DNA of 64,000 nt from Septoria linicola (GCA_024114885.1 CP099420.1:3472001-3536000), one strand, 5' to 3'; positions 46,548-56,456 are shown, counted from the stretch's first letter. Notes: generated by a model from the sequence alone, not told the origin. Made by a program: numbers and translations.

Positions 46548-46637
46548 GCATCAATGGTCTAGTGGTTAGGATTGCTGCCTTCCAAGTCTTCCAGGCTCTG
46601 TGAGCAGCAGGGGGGGGTTCGATTCCCTCTTGATGCA
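46548..46637 (+). tRNA. tG(UCC): tRNA-Gly (anticodon UCC) with 18-nt intron
   Basis: The acceptor stem GCATCAA pairs with TTGATGC, followed by discriminator A. The D arm (GGTCTAGTGGTTAGGAT) doubles as the A box. The anticodon stem GCTGC (46574-46578) pairs with GCAGC (46604-46608). The loop C-T-TCC-A places UCC at 46581-46583. An 18-nt intron occupies 46585-46602, one base 3' of the anticodon, the canonical nuclear tRNA intron position. The T arm is GGGGG-TTCGATT-CCCTC with one G-T pair, giving the B box. The mature length is 72 nt. A run of eight G spans the variable loop and T stem. Confidence 0.92.
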
Positions 46638-46643
46638 CGACTC

Positions 46644-46647
46644 TTTT
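46644..46647 (+). terminator. RNA polymerase III terminator of tRNA-Gly
   Basis: A TTTT run seven bases after the tRNA 3' end fits a minimal Pol III terminator. Confidence 0.65.
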
Positions 46648-47118
46648 GCCGGGTTAACAGGCCTCAACTATCACCATATGTACAGTCCTTCGATGAATGT
46701 AGATCTACTTCCTCTTCTTTTGCTCCCTCTATACCCGAAAATCATATTTTAATATCAGACAGAGTATTGATCACTCAGGTGAGGTCTGGAACGCTACAAT
46801 TTGATAGACATGGACTTCCTTTTCCGGCTCATGATTTCTTTGTGTACAAGTCTCACCTCTCGATCGGGTAAGTCCGCCATTCGAGCGAAGATCTGGTTTC
46901 TGCTCCTTGTCTGGAACTGATGCGGCAACAGCCACAATGCATTGCCCATTACAGATAATCGAGCCACAATGTTGGACGATTACTTCACCCTACAGCTCTA
47001 CCACTTCAATACGCTGACTGGCTTTGTTTATCACAAAGTATTAGACATTCTTTCGTGGGCGCGCAGAGACGACATCGGAGCGGAACGTTTTGCTACAAAC
47101 CTACCTGTATGCTACCTA
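46648..47118. other. Intergenic region
   Basis: Between the tRNA and the stop of the minus-strand amidase. Short plus-strand frames here and antisense to the amidase are not supported. Confidence 0.4.
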
Positions 47119-48772
47119 TCACGACTCCAGATCATGCAGCACCTTCTCCGTCAACGCCAAAATCTTCTCCTCCTCCAATCTTCTCCCAGTCAACTGCAAA
47201 CTAACCGGCAACCCATGCGACAACTCCGCATCATACTCCTTCTGCGTCTGCGCATCCAGCTCACTATGTGCCTTCGCACTCAAATCCGCCACATCCTTCT
47301 CCTTATCAACACTAATCCCCGTCGGAAACGACACGCAGCTATAATCCAAAATGTTAAACACACACGTATACCCCACATGTCTGAACTCGCCATTCTTCGG
47401 CGTGGCATAAGGTGTGGTCGGACCCAAAATAGCATCTAGGCCTTCCACGGCGGCCCATCGATCAAGATAGCGTTTCGCCAACGCTGTTCTGCGTTTCTGC
47501 AGCTGCCAGAGTTCATACGCGCCAATGTCTTTGGCTTGCTTATAAGGCTCCATTTCAGGTCTCCATGGTTCGCCGACTGGCTCAAGGATCTTTTCAATCG
47601 AGGTTCCACCGTCTGCAACGAAGAATCTGCCGAGGAGTTCCATGGCTTCGGCGTGGTCTTCGTTGCTCCATTCGACGATTTCGTAGCCTTGGGATTTGAG
47701 CTTCGCGACAGTTTCTTTCAGAGCTCGTGCGACGGGAGGTGTTGGTCGGACCATGCCGTTATCCCATAGCACGGCGATCTTAGGCTTTGATTTGATCTCC
47801 ACCTGTCGCCATGGGATCTCGATACACTTTGGGTCTCGTCTCCAAGGTTGCGTGCCAACGACATGCTCGGCGTATAAACGAAGATCAGCGATACTTCTCG
47901 CCATAGGCCCGTGTATACTTGCGACTGCTTCTTGTCCAGATAAGCCTGATCGAGCATCGAAATGTGGGAAGCGTCCGAAAGATGGTTTGAGTGTGAATGT
48001 TCCGGTGCAAGCAGCTGGAATACGCAGACTCCCGCCGATGTCTGTGCCAATGCCTAGTACTGAGCCCTTGATCGCTAGCAGTGCTGACTCTCCTCCACTA
48101 GAACCTCCAGAAGTGGTCTTTCGGTTTCGTGGATTGACTGTGCGGTCGTAGGTATTGTTGACCGTCTCGGCGATCATCATTGCAGTAGGTACGTTTGTCT
48201 TGACATATGGGACTGCGCCGAGTGATTTCAATGTGGTGACGATAGTGCTGTCTTGCTTCCTGATCTCTTCAGCCCAGCTGCAGAAACCGACCGAGGATGT
48301 ATATCCTGTAACATCAAAATTGTCCTTGAGGGATATGGGCAGTCCGTGCAGAGGTCCAGTCACTTTCCCGGTCTTCTCAAAGTGAGTGTCGAGCTCTTTT
48401 GCTCGCTTGATAGCGTCGTCGAACATGATCACGGTGAGGCAATTCGTCTAGCAGATGTGAGCCGAGTAATGTCCAACACGAACAACACGAACATACCAAC
48501 TGATGAGCAATCGCCGCTCGTTTACAAAACGCTCGAGTAACATTCTCTGCTTTCCATTCGCCTTTGGCAATTTTGGCTACAATCTCTGTAGCGAACGACT
48601 CCGTAATGGCCAGCTCCTGCTCATCGAGTATGCCACTCGCAGCCGGGACGCCGGTAACATCGAGCACATCTTCTGCAGGCAATTCATCTTGTGAGATCTT
48701 CCAATCTGCAGGAATGTCATCTAGGACTTTTTGTCGAGCTCGTTGTGAGATTTGTTCCCATTGTGACGACAT
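47119..48772 (-). CDS. Amidase signature family hydrolase (acetamidase-like)
   Basis: Two exons (48772-48497 and 48447-47119) with a 49-bp intron encode 534 residues. The amidase signature is complete: catalytic Lys133 in PISLKDNFD, cis-Ser208 in TTSGGSSGGESAL and nucleophile Ser232 in GTDIGGSLRIPA. The N-terminal helical extension (WEQISQRARQKVLDDIP, DWKISQDELP) and the ITESFATEIVAKIAKGEW segment are typical of fungal general amidases and acetamidases. There is no signal peptide, so it is cytosolic. It should hydrolyse small carboxylic amides to acid plus ammonia; the exact substrate cannot be deduced. It is transcribed divergently from a urease accessory gene, which suits a nitrogen-acquisition setting. 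Confidence 0.93.
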
Positions 48773-49174
48773 ATTGGTACTTTTGCTTCTTGAAGCTGAC
48801 TTTGGCACGTTGAGGTTTTGAGCAAATCTGTAGAACGACAAGAATAGAAGGAAAATCAAGAGTTGCCTACAATGTTTCGAACAGACTAGTCTTTGGCCTC
48901 GTAGGCTATGTATCTGGCCGTGATGGATGATGCCTTGCCGAATCGTGAGGGGCGGCGGATCGCATTCGAACCTTGAGCCGGCTTTTGTTGACCTATCGAC
49001 AAAAATACCTTGGCGCGTAGCCGAAATCGCAATCATACTACGGCATACCATGTCTTCATGATGTGAGTAAGTACATGTTGGCTAACCCTACTCTCGTAAT
49101 GCATAACGACTTTACCTGATGTCGGAAAGAAGCCCAAAAGCAACAAGACAAATGATCAGGAGCAAGAAAGATAG
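48773..49174. promoter_or_regulatory. Divergent region between amidase and UreF genes
   Basis: About 400 bp that should contain both promoters and perhaps an unrecognised first exon of the UreF gene. A CTTATC/GATAAG core was not obvious; GATAG occurs at 49170-49174. Confidence 0.4.
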
Positions 49175-50122
49175 CTGAAAGCACCAACCTACCATCTCCA
49201 CTTCTCCTTTGCCGATTATGGACAACACACAAGAACAAGAACAAGATCAAGAACAGACCCAAGACCAACATCCTCCCAAACCCTCCCACCACAAGAACCA
49301 CTTGCCAAGAACATCTCCCTCCACGCCCTCCTCCTGCTCTCCGACTCCGCCCTCCCCCTCGGCTCCTTCGCCTTCTCCTCCGGCTTGGAATCCTTCCTCG
49401 CGCACCACTCCATCTCCGGCCCCAAATCCCCGCAGTCCGTCAAGAACACCGCCTTCTCCACCTTCCTCTCTCAATCCTTACACAATATCGCCTCAACTTC
49501 TCTCCCTTTCGTCCTCGCGGCTTATGCCAATCCGAGCGAATTACAGAGACTGGACAATGACATGGACGCCAGCACGCCGTGTACAGTTGCCCGGAGAGCG
49601 AGTGTGAGTCAGGGGAGGGCTTTGGTGGGGGTTTGGGAACGAGCTTTCTCTTCCTCCCTCCCTCATACCTGCTCTACCTCCACCTCTACCTCCTCCTCAT
49701 CCTCTGCTGCTGGTATTGCTGCGCAGGAACTCACGCTCTTCGCCACAACGCTCAAATCCTCTCTCCCTCCTGATCCCAACTTCCCAGATCTTCGCTTACA
49801 AGCACATTTCGCTCCGCTATTCGGCGCAGTATGTCTAGCGCTGGGGTTGTCAGTCTACGAAACGAGTTATATTTTTCTGCTGAATCATGCGAAAGCTGTG
49901 TTGTCGGCTGCGGTGAGGGCGAGTGTGATGGGGCCGTATCAGAGTCAGAGGGTGCTTGCTGGGAGGGAATTGCAGGGGGTGGTGGGGAGGTGTATTGAGC
50001 TTTATGGTGGAGGGGGTGGGAAGGATGGAGGGAGGGAGAGAGAAGCGACGGTGACGGTGCCGATGATGGATTTGTGGATGGGGAGGCATGAGTTGCTTTA
50101 TTCGAGGATTTTCAATTCGTGA
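49175..50122 (+). CDS. ureF: Urease accessory protein UreF, 5' end unresolved
   Basis: The frame contains the UreF hallmarks LLLLSDSALPLGSFAFSSGL and ESFLAHHSI near its start, then FLSQSLHNIASTSLPFVLAA, GRALVGVWERAF, LQAHFAPLFGAVCLALGLS and the C-terminal ASVMGPYQSQRVLAGRELQG. UreF is a cytosolic GTPase-regulating chaperone working with UreD and UreG to load nickel into urease. The conserved part cannot be reached from an ATG in frame: an in-frame TAG lies at 49172-49174 and the next ATG in frame is after the conserved block. The nearest ATG, at 49218, is in another frame, and no GT donor lies between it and the conserved block. Possible explanations are an upstream exon ending before about 49175, a non-AUG start or a frameshift near 49250-49300. 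Confidence 0.85.
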   Translation: MKAPTYHLHFSFADYGQHTRTRTRSRTDPRPTSSQTLPPQEPLAKNISLHALLLLSDSALPLGSFAFSSGLESFLAHHSISGPKSPQSVKNTAFSTFLSQSLHNIASTSLPFVLAAYANPSELQRLDNDMDASTPCTVARRASVSQGRALVGVWERAFSSSLPHTCSTSTSTSSSSSAAGIAAQELTLFATTLKSSLPPDPNFPDLRLQAHFAPLFGAVCLALGLSVYETSYIFLLNHAKAVLSAAVRASVMGPYQSQRVLAGRELQGVVGRCIELYGGGGGKDGGREREATVTVPMMDLWMGRHELLYSRIFNS

Positions 50123-50279
50123 ATGGGAGGATATGTGGTGAGATATCTGGTATGGGATCTGGGACTGAACGATGACAACGATGACGCTGCTATGAGTACG
50201 ATGACTACCTGGGTATCTATCTGGAGGGCAAAAGGAACGCCAATGGATGCGAAGGACGAGGACAGGAACACGATGTGAT

Positions 50280-51842
50280 CTACCCAATCTTCACTGGAAC
50301 GTGGTTCTTAGGCTTGGTCTTGCTGCCGAACCTCGCAGGACCCAGATTGGAACGGATCTCATCCAGCTGCTCCATACCAGTCTTCGGAGCACCTCTTCTC
50401 ACGCGCTGGCCATACTTTCCGGCTTTGTTGTGCGAGCTGAGGAACTCATCCATCATGCTATCCATGTCGCTCCGCACCAGCGTTGGTGCCTCTTCGTCAT
50501 TGGCTCGCGAGTAGCTCGAGATCTTGCTCATGCCACTCAAACCAGAGACGTTGCTGTAAGCTTTACTCACTCTCGATGCTGAAGACATGCCGGTCATTCC
50601 GGACGCCATGGACTGAGTATCGGCGTTGTATGCGTCTTCCTCTTCTTCGGGGAACTCGGCTAAGCTGTAGTCGTTCTCCATCTTGTCGAATCGTTCGTCG
50701 AGTGTGCGAAGCGCGTCTTTCCGCACGAGAGCAGACGAAGACATGGAGTAGTTTGTTGTGGAGGTCTTTGCACCCTTGCGCTTCTTTCGGCGGCCGCTGG
50801 CAAGGGACGAGATCAGGGAGGCGTTGTGGAAGGAGGGCTCTGGGGCTTCGGCTTTGCCAGCTTTGGCAGCGGCTTTGTGCTCCTTCATAAAGTCCCATCC
50901 GCCCGCTGCAGGATCTGCTGTTGGTTGCGCTTGAGGGTCCTCTGGTGGCAGAGCACTCTCGCCCTCGACCAGCTGCACTCCCTCGACCAGCTGCACTCCC
51001 TCGGGCAGCTGTAGTTCTCGAGGCATGGCTCTCGGACTGGCAGGTGCTTTGATCGTGTCATCGCTCTGCCACGCCTCGTCATCCTCATCGAAGAACTGTT
51101 CCGACCCCTCCTCCCAGTCGTCTTTCTCCACTTCGTAGCCGTCTCTTGTCAGCTCACCGAACACATCCTCGTCATCGTCGACATACTCCTCGTCCTCCAA
51201 AGCCTCCAAGACTTCCCGCAATCGTGGATCCATGTCGGGCTGGAACCCAGCAATGGCATCTGGGATATCCTGCTGGTCTTGGTAGGTCCGCTTCCTCACA
51301 AACTCGCTCGGCAGAATCTCCTCTGGGAACAGACTCCGCGCGATACTGCTTGTTGTGCTGCTGGCCACACTCCCTCTTTCGTCGTCTAGATGTAGACTGT
51401 CGGCCAGCATTTCCTCCAGCTTCTGCTTGCCCTTCTTCTTGTCGTCTGGCTGCCTCGCCTCCACCCACTGACTGCCCATGCCGCCCAGATCTCGCATATG
51501 CTGCATGTAATCGTACTTGGTATCGTCGTAGAAAACGCCATGTTGTGCTGCTTCTCCCTCGTTCTTCCTCACGTCTTGTCCGAACTCACCCTCGAGGTCA
51601 CCGCGCTGTTTCGTCTTGACGGATCGGTATGATGTGTATGAAGCACCAGAATAGACGGACCCAGCAGCAGAGTAGGCGTAGTCGTCTTCGGTTGGTCGTC
51701 GTGGCTGATGTCTGTCTGGCCGCTCCACGAGGACCATGGACGGAGCATTCTCATCGTGGATGAGCGGGTCATTCTGCGCGCGATGCACGAGATCGAGCTT
51801 GATCGCATTCTGCTTGGAGAACGGGCGCGATTGGCGAGGCAT
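50280..51842 (-). CDS. LTV1: Ribosome biogenesis factor LTV1
   Basis: An intronless 520-residue frame. The N-terminus (FSKQNAIKLDLVHRAQNDPL) and the conserved block DDTKYDYMQHMRDLGGM are diagnostic of LTV1. So are the acidic middle (ALEDEEYVDDDEDVFGEL), the FDEDDEAWQSD stretch and the Lys/Arg-rich GRRKKRKGAK, with a basic C-terminal tail ending in ARFGSKTKPKNHVPVKIG. LTV1 binds the pre-40S subunit with Enp1 and Rps3 and supports beak formation and nuclear export of the small subunit. QLPEGVQLVEGVQLVEGE contains a short internal tandem repeat. The gene is head-to-head with LSG1. Confidence 0.95.
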   Translation of the reverse strand: MPRQSRPFSKQNAIKLDLVHRAQNDPLIHDENAPSMVLVERPDRHQPRRPTEDDYAYSAAGSVYSGASYTSYRSVKTKQRGDLEGEFGQDVRKNEGEAAQHGVFYDDTKYDYMQHMRDLGGMGSQWVEARQPDDKKKGKQKLEEMLADSLHLDDERGSVASSTTSSIARSLFPEEILPSEFVRKRTYQDQQDIPDAIAGFQPDMDPRLREVLEALEDEEYVDDDEDVFGELTRDGYEVEKDDWEEGSEQFFDEDDEAWQSDDTIKAPASPRAMPRELQLPEGVQLVEGVQLVEGESALPPEDPQAQPTADPAAGGWDFMKEHKAAAKAGKAEAPEPSFHNASLISSLASGRRKKRKGAKTSTTNYSMSSSALVRKDALRTLDERFDKMENDYSLAEFPEEEEDAYNADTQSMASGMTGMSSASRVSKAYSNVSGLSGMSKISSYSRANDEEAPTLVRSDMDSMMDEFLSSHNKAGKYGQRVRRGAPKTGMEQLDEIRSNLGPARFGSKTKPKNHVPVKIG

Positions 51843-52120
51843 CTTGGCGCCTCTACTTGGGTGGGATTGGGAGTATGGGAGAGAAAGACAATCACAAAAT
51901 CATTTGGGAGTTGTTGCCAAAAAAGTGCACATCAAATCTTGAGTCAATCTTAGTTTAACTTGGTTTAGTTTAACTAGGCGGGGTGAGACTGAGACTGTGA
52001 CTGCCGCCCGCCACCACGTCACCGCAAGGGTCTTTTTCAGACAGACAGGTGAAGAAGATGATGGTCCCGCCTTCGTCTCCTTCACAATCCACACAACTGA
52101 CTCGACTGCAATAGCCCAGT
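51843..52120. promoter_or_regulatory. Bidirectional promoter between LTV1 and LSG1
   Basis: Only 278 bp separate the two start codons. It contains two copies of TTAGTTTAACT at 51950-51960 and 51965-51975, a likely shared regulatory site. Pairing a 40S and a 60S maturation factor on one promoter would allow coordinate expression. Confidence 0.6.
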
Positions 52121-54214
52121 ATGGTTCTCGCTAAGAGTAAGAATGCCGTCGGGCTGGGCAACAGCCTGATGAACGACCGCTTTGGCAAGAACAAAAGCAC
52201 CAACATGCACAAGGGCAGTGCCCGCCAGAAAAACGACGGCAGTATTGTGCGCAAGGACCAGAATGGTGTCGAATATGTCACAAACTCGCGCAAAGAGGCC
52301 GAGTGGGTCAAGATGCGCTCTGTCACCGAGCAAGGTGCCCTCGACGAGTTCCTGAGCACAGCAGAGTTGGCCGGCACCGACTTCACGGCAGAAAAGCTGA
52401 ATAATGTCAAGATCATTCACACCGACCAGAAGAATCCATACCTCTTGAGTGCAGCCGAAGAGAGAGGCGTGCTGAGGAAGCAGAATGCAAAGCGAGCACG
52501 GCTGACGGTGCCGAGGAGACCGAAATGGGACAAGGATACCACGCCGATGGAGCTGGACCAGAGTGAGCGCGAGGGTCTGCTGGAGTGGAGGCGAGGCCTC
52601 GCTGAGGTACAAGAGGTGGACGACCTGCTCATGACGCCTTTTGAGCGCAATTTGGAAGTCTGGAGGCAATTGTGGCGCGTGGTGGAGCGATCGGACTTGA
52701 TTGTTCAAATCGTGGATGCGAGGAACCCACTGCTGTATCGCTGCGAGGATCTGGAGCGCTACGTGAAGGAGCTGGATGGCGGAAAGAAGAGGAACTTGTT
52801 GCTGATCAACAAGGCTGATATGATGACACCAGAGCAGAGGCGGACATGGGCCGAGTACTTCCACGAACGAGGCATCGCTTTCAGGTTCTTCTCTGCTGAG
52901 CTGGCCAAGGAAATGAACGAGGCCAGAGATGGCTCAGATGACAAAGGACAATCAGAAGCACACTCATCAGATGAAGAAGATTCCGATGAACTGGACGAGG
53001 ATGACATCGAGGAGGAGATCGACCCTGAGGCAGATGTCGACGAGCTCGCGAAGCAGGCACAGAAGGTCAGGTTTCAAGATCAGCAGGACGAAGATGAGGA
53101 GTGGTCAGACGAGGAAAGCGTGGACGAGCCATACCCCATCCCGGAGCCACCGCAAGAAAAGCTGTCGATCGAAGAGCAGACTCGCATTTTGACCACCGAC
53201 GATCTAGAAGCACTCTTTTTACAGCACTCACCGGCGACTCCCAAGGGCAAGGACGCCGCAGCACGGAAGACTGCCATTGGTCTCGTGGGATACCCTAACG
53301 TCGGAAAGTCTTCTACTATCAACGCTCTACTCGGTGCAAAGAAAGTGTCCGTCTCTGCGACCCCAGGAAAGACGAAGCACTTCCAAACACTCCATTTGTC
53401 GGACAAAGTCATTCTGTGCGATTGCCCTGGTCTTGTGTTCCCCAACTTCGCCACAACGAAGGCCGAGCTCGTACTCGCTGGTGTGCTGCCGATCGACCAG
53501 CTGCGTGAATACACAGGTCCAGGTGCTCTGGTCGCGCAACGCATCCCGCAACACTACCTCGAAGCACTCTACGGCATGAAGATCGTCACCAGACCTCTCG
53601 AAGAAGGCGGCACCGGCCAACCCACAGGAGAAGAAGTCCTTCGATCATTCGCCCGCGCTCGCGGTTTCTGGACCCAAGGTCTCGGCCAACCTGACGAAGC
53701 TCGCGCAGCACGAACAGTCCTCAAAGACTACGTCAAAGGCAAACTTCTCTTCTGTCATCCTCCTCCAGAGCCGCCTATCGATCCCAAGCACTTTAACCGC
53801 GAACTCTACGACCTCGCACATCTCCCCCAAAAACGCCGCGCCCGCCTCGCAGCTCAAGACATCACCTCGATCGCCGGCACTGACGACATCTCCCTCATGG
53901 ATGATGTCGCCAGCGAGGTCGCTGCGCCCTCCTCCGGCCACGTCTTCGGCAAAAAGGGCGCCGGCCTCGACAAGGAATTCTTCAAAGCCGGCCAAGGCGC
54001 TGGATCTGTCGTGAGACCTTTTCACTACAAGTACTCTGAGCAAGGAGGCAAGGAAATGTCCGGGAGGAAGCTGAAGGAAATGACTGCCTTGACGAATAAC
54101 ATCGATCCGGCGGATTTGAGGCTGAGCAAGAGGCATGGGAAAGCGAATAAGAGGGCGCAGAAGAAGGTCAGGGCGCCGGGCATGGCGGCTTATGATGAGG
54201 GGCATGCTGGGTAG
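52121..54214 (+). CDS. LSG1: LSG1 large-subunit GTPase
   Basis: An intronless 697-residue frame with a circularly permuted GTPase domain. The G4 motif NKAD (about residue 229) precedes G1 GYPNVGKSS (about 389) and G3 DCPG (about 433). The N-terminus MVLAKSKNAVGLGNSLMNDR, the block LEVWRQLWRVVERSDLIVQI with VDARNPL, and the acidic insert between G4/G5 and G1 are family features. In yeast LSG1 is cytoplasmic and promotes release of the export adaptor Nmd3 from pre-60S subunits. The C-terminus is basic (KRHGKANKRAQKKVRA). The start is at an ATG directly downstream of the shared promoter with LTV1. Confidence 0.96.
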   Translation: MVLAKSKNAVGLGNSLMNDRFGKNKSTNMHKGSARQKNDGSIVRKDQNGVEYVTNSRKEAEWVKMRSVTEQGALDEFLSTAELAGTDFTAEKLNNVKIIHTDQKNPYLLSAAEERGVLRKQNAKRARLTVPRRPKWDKDTTPMELDQSEREGLLEWRRGLAEVQEVDDLLMTPFERNLEVWRQLWRVVERSDLIVQIVDARNPLLYRCEDLERYVKELDGGKKRNLLLINKADMMTPEQRRTWAEYFHERGIAFRFFSAELAKEMNEARDGSDDKGQSEAHSSDEEDSDELDEDDIEEEIDPEADVDELAKQAQKVRFQDQQDEDEEWSDEESVDEPYPIPEPPQEKLSIEEQTRILTTDDLEALFLQHSPATPKGKDAAARKTAIGLVGYPNVGKSSTINALLGAKKVSVSATPGKTKHFQTLHLSDKVILCDCPGLVFPNFATTKAELVLAGVLPIDQLREYTGPGALVAQRIPQHYLEALYGMKIVTRPLEEGGTGQPTGEEVLRSFARARGFWTQGLGQPDEARAARTVLKDYVKGKLLFCHPPPEPPIDPKHFNRELYDLAHLPQKRRARLAAQDITSIAGTDDISLMDDVASEVAAPSSGHVFGKKGAGLDKEFFKAGQGAGSVVRPFHYKYSEQGGKEMSGRKLKEMTALTNNIDPADLRLSKRHGKANKRAQKKVRAPGMAAYDEGHAG

Positions 54215-54841
54215 ATAAAGCGGTACGATTCAATGTGTAGTGCGAGGGTAGGTTTCAGTGGATGACTTTTACGTACGAGTAGCATAGCGTACAGCTGCAT
54301 TAGCACAGCGTCGACAATTTCCTATGCCGCTGTCGTCAATGTCCAGTAGGCCCACGCCCCGCAGACCCCGAGCTATTGGTATGCAATGGCTAGTATCTAT
54401 TTGGAAGCCTGTTGACTCTTCAGCTGGATAGAGTGTCACATCAGAGCCTGGTCAGATCGATCGCTTTCTTTATCCTCTTCCTCGTCTTTGCATTGTGCCC
54501 ACAATGGCGAAGCCTGGACGACTAGAGCAAGATCGGCCCCAACACTTCGAATACATGTGAAGTCTTCGAGCATCTTCAGTGTTTCACAATTGTGTCACAG
54601 CCTAGCATCGACAGTGAACCATTAAGCATTTCTGACATTTAGTGATTATGCGATGATCTACTTTGCTTTTGGTGATTTCTACTCAGATCTGCTAACTAGT
54701 CTAGTCCTCCCTTGGCTGACTTCATCGCGACTTCACTCCGCGTGCTCAGGCAGGTTTCTGGTCGGACTTCACCAAGCTGTACTTTTATATATGTTTCACT
54801 TTTAGTGTAACACTTCCTTTCCCATCTCCGTTGATCTGAAA
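54215..54841. promoter_or_regulatory. Intergenic region with TATA-like box before the GH64-type gene
   Basis: The 3' region of LSG1 and the promoter of the next gene. A TTTATATATG TATA-like element at 54784-54793 lies about 50 bp before the ATG. No other gene seen. Confidence 0.5.
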
Positions 54842-56125
54842 ATGCCAGACTCACTACAGATCGCCTTGAAGAACGACAGCGATCTTGACAACATCCACGC
54901 CTACGTCACCGGTATCGCTATCCAGCATGAAGGCAAGCGTTGCCTACTCAAAGCCAATGGCAAAGATCTCTACTTTCCACAAGAAGTCAAAGACATAGGC
55001 TCCCAGCTTGCTGAAGACTGTGCAATACCTCTTGGTCCACCTGGCAATACAGCGAATATCACCATCCCACAACTAGCAGGAGGCCGAATATGGATCGTCG
55101 AAGGCCTTCTGACATTCCTGCTCAACCCCGGTGGTCCAGCTCTCGTCGAGCCCTCCGTCCTAAACCCCAGCGACCCGAACGCCGACAGCAACTTCGGCTT
55201 CGCAGAATTTACTCTCAACGACGCCCAACTATACGCCAACATTTCCTACGTCGACTTCGTGCCAAGAATCCCCATCGCCATCACCTTACAAACGCAAGCC
55301 GGTGACCTCCAACACGTAGCAGGCATGGCCCCCGACGGTCTCGACCGCATGGCAGAAAGCCTCGTCCAACAATCCCACAAGGACTCTCGCCCTTGGGATA
55401 AACTCGTCATCAACAAAGATAACCGCAACCTCCGCATCCTCAACGCCACTCACGGCGGCGCAGTCGGCGCCAGCTTCGATGGCTACTTCGAACCCTACGT
55501 CGACGAAGTCTGGTCCAAATACAAATCCAATTCCCAACAATTCCGCATCAACACCCAAGCCGGCCCTGGCATCCTCTCCGGCCACATCACCTCCTCCAAC
55601 AACCTCCTAATCGGCGACGAAGAATTCTCCAAACCAACTACATCCGACATCTTCGGCTGCAACTCCGGCCCCTTCACAACAGGCCCCTCCGCAACCCGCA
55701 ACGCCATAATCCCCCGCCTCGCAGCATCATTCGTGCGAACTTCCCTCTTAGACGTCCCCGATCAACCAAGTCAACCCTCCACATTCTATACCCGCGATCC
55801 AACGAATCATTATGCGAGATTAGTGCATGAGCATAACATCGACAGAAAGGGTTATGCATTTGCGTATGATGATGTGCAGCCTGATGGGGGTGAGGATCAG
55901 TCGGGGAAGGTGAATGCGGGGGATCCGGTGTTGTTTACTGTTACGGTGGGTGGGAAGAGTGCGGCGTCCGGTGCAGTACCTCAGCAGCAGCAGCAATCGC
56001 AGGCGGGGAATTTTGATAGGCCGCCGCCTCCGCCGCCTGCAGAGACACGGCCGGATCAGGGTCGTGGTGCGGGTGGTTTTGGTGGGAAGCTTTTTGGCAA
56101 GGCTAAGGAAATGCTCCGTCGATGA
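54842..56125 (+). CDS. Glycoside hydrolase family 64-type beta-1,3-glucanase, no signal peptide
   Basis: An intronless 427-residue frame. The N-terminus MPDSLQIALKNDSDLDNIHA has no hydrophobic signal sequence. Features shared with fungal GH64 and thaumatin-like beta-1,3-glucanase proteins include TGIAIQHEGKRCLLKANG, GGRIWIVEGLLTFLLNPGGP, FGFAEFTLND with the downstream ISYVDFVPRIPIAITLQ, and FGCNSGPFTTGPSATRNAII. The C-terminus is low-complexity (QQQQQ then polyproline) ending in a Gly/Lys-rich GGKLFGKAKEMLRR. Secreted members hydrolyse beta-1,3-glucan. The lack of a signal peptide plus the basic, Pro-rich tail suggests an intracellular or unconventionally exported protein whose activity is uncertain. 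Wobble positions in the middle are strikingly C-rich. Confidence 0.82.
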   Translation: MPDSLQIALKNDSDLDNIHAYVTGIAIQHEGKRCLLKANGKDLYFPQEVKDIGSQLAEDCAIPLGPPGNTANITIPQLAGGRIWIVEGLLTFLLNPGGPALVEPSVLNPSDPNADSNFGFAEFTLNDAQLYANISYVDFVPRIPIAITLQTQAGDLQHVAGMAPDGLDRMAESLVQQSHKDSRPWDKLVINKDNRNLRILNATHGGAVGASFDGYFEPYVDEVWSKYKSNSQQFRINTQAGPGILSGHITSSNNLLIGDEEFSKPTTSDIFGCNSGPFTTGPSATRNAIIPRLAASFVRTSLLDVPDQPSQPSTFYTRDPTNHYARLVHEHNIDRKGYAFAYDDVQPDGGEDQSGKVNAGDPVLFTVTVGGKSAASGAVPQQQQQSQAGNFDRPPPPPPAETRPDQGRGAGGFGGKLFGKAKEMLRR

Positions 56126-56456
56126 GCGAGGTAAGATCTCACAGCACCTTCACGAAGGACACGAAACCTTGAGCATGAACAAGTTGCTTCAATAGGCATA
56201 TATCAGCATGCCACGAACTGCAATACCCCTAGGCATTCTACAGCATTTGGCGACCCAATGTTATCTTTCGCCATCCAACTCCACGCTAATGCACATCCAA
56301 CTTCAGTACGAGGCCAGCGACCAGCGCCGCCAGTATACGCTCCTGCCATGCTTCTATGCGTCATATACAATAGGCCCATACAGTCTATGCCAATAAGTAT
56401 GCAGTTATTAAGTTGTGATTGTGGTGCAATGGCACACCAAAAGGCAGGAAATGCGT
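56126..56456. other. Convergent 3' intergenic region
   Basis: About 330 bp between two convergent stops; expected to hold both 3' untranslated regions. Nothing else identified. Confidence 0.45.

Noticed and set aside
46572..46871. 99-codon frame overlapping the tRNA
   Set aside because: Starts inside the tRNA and lacks any motif; the tRNA explains the sequence.
49209..49607. 132-codon frame from the ATG at 49218 (Pro/Ser-rich)
   Set aside because: After the first 25 codons it reads UreF out of frame; the low-complexity protein is an artefact of the C-rich coding strand.
52082..52864. 260-codon minus-strand open frame
   Set aside because: Antisense to LSG1 with no motif; a shadow of the real gene's codon bias.
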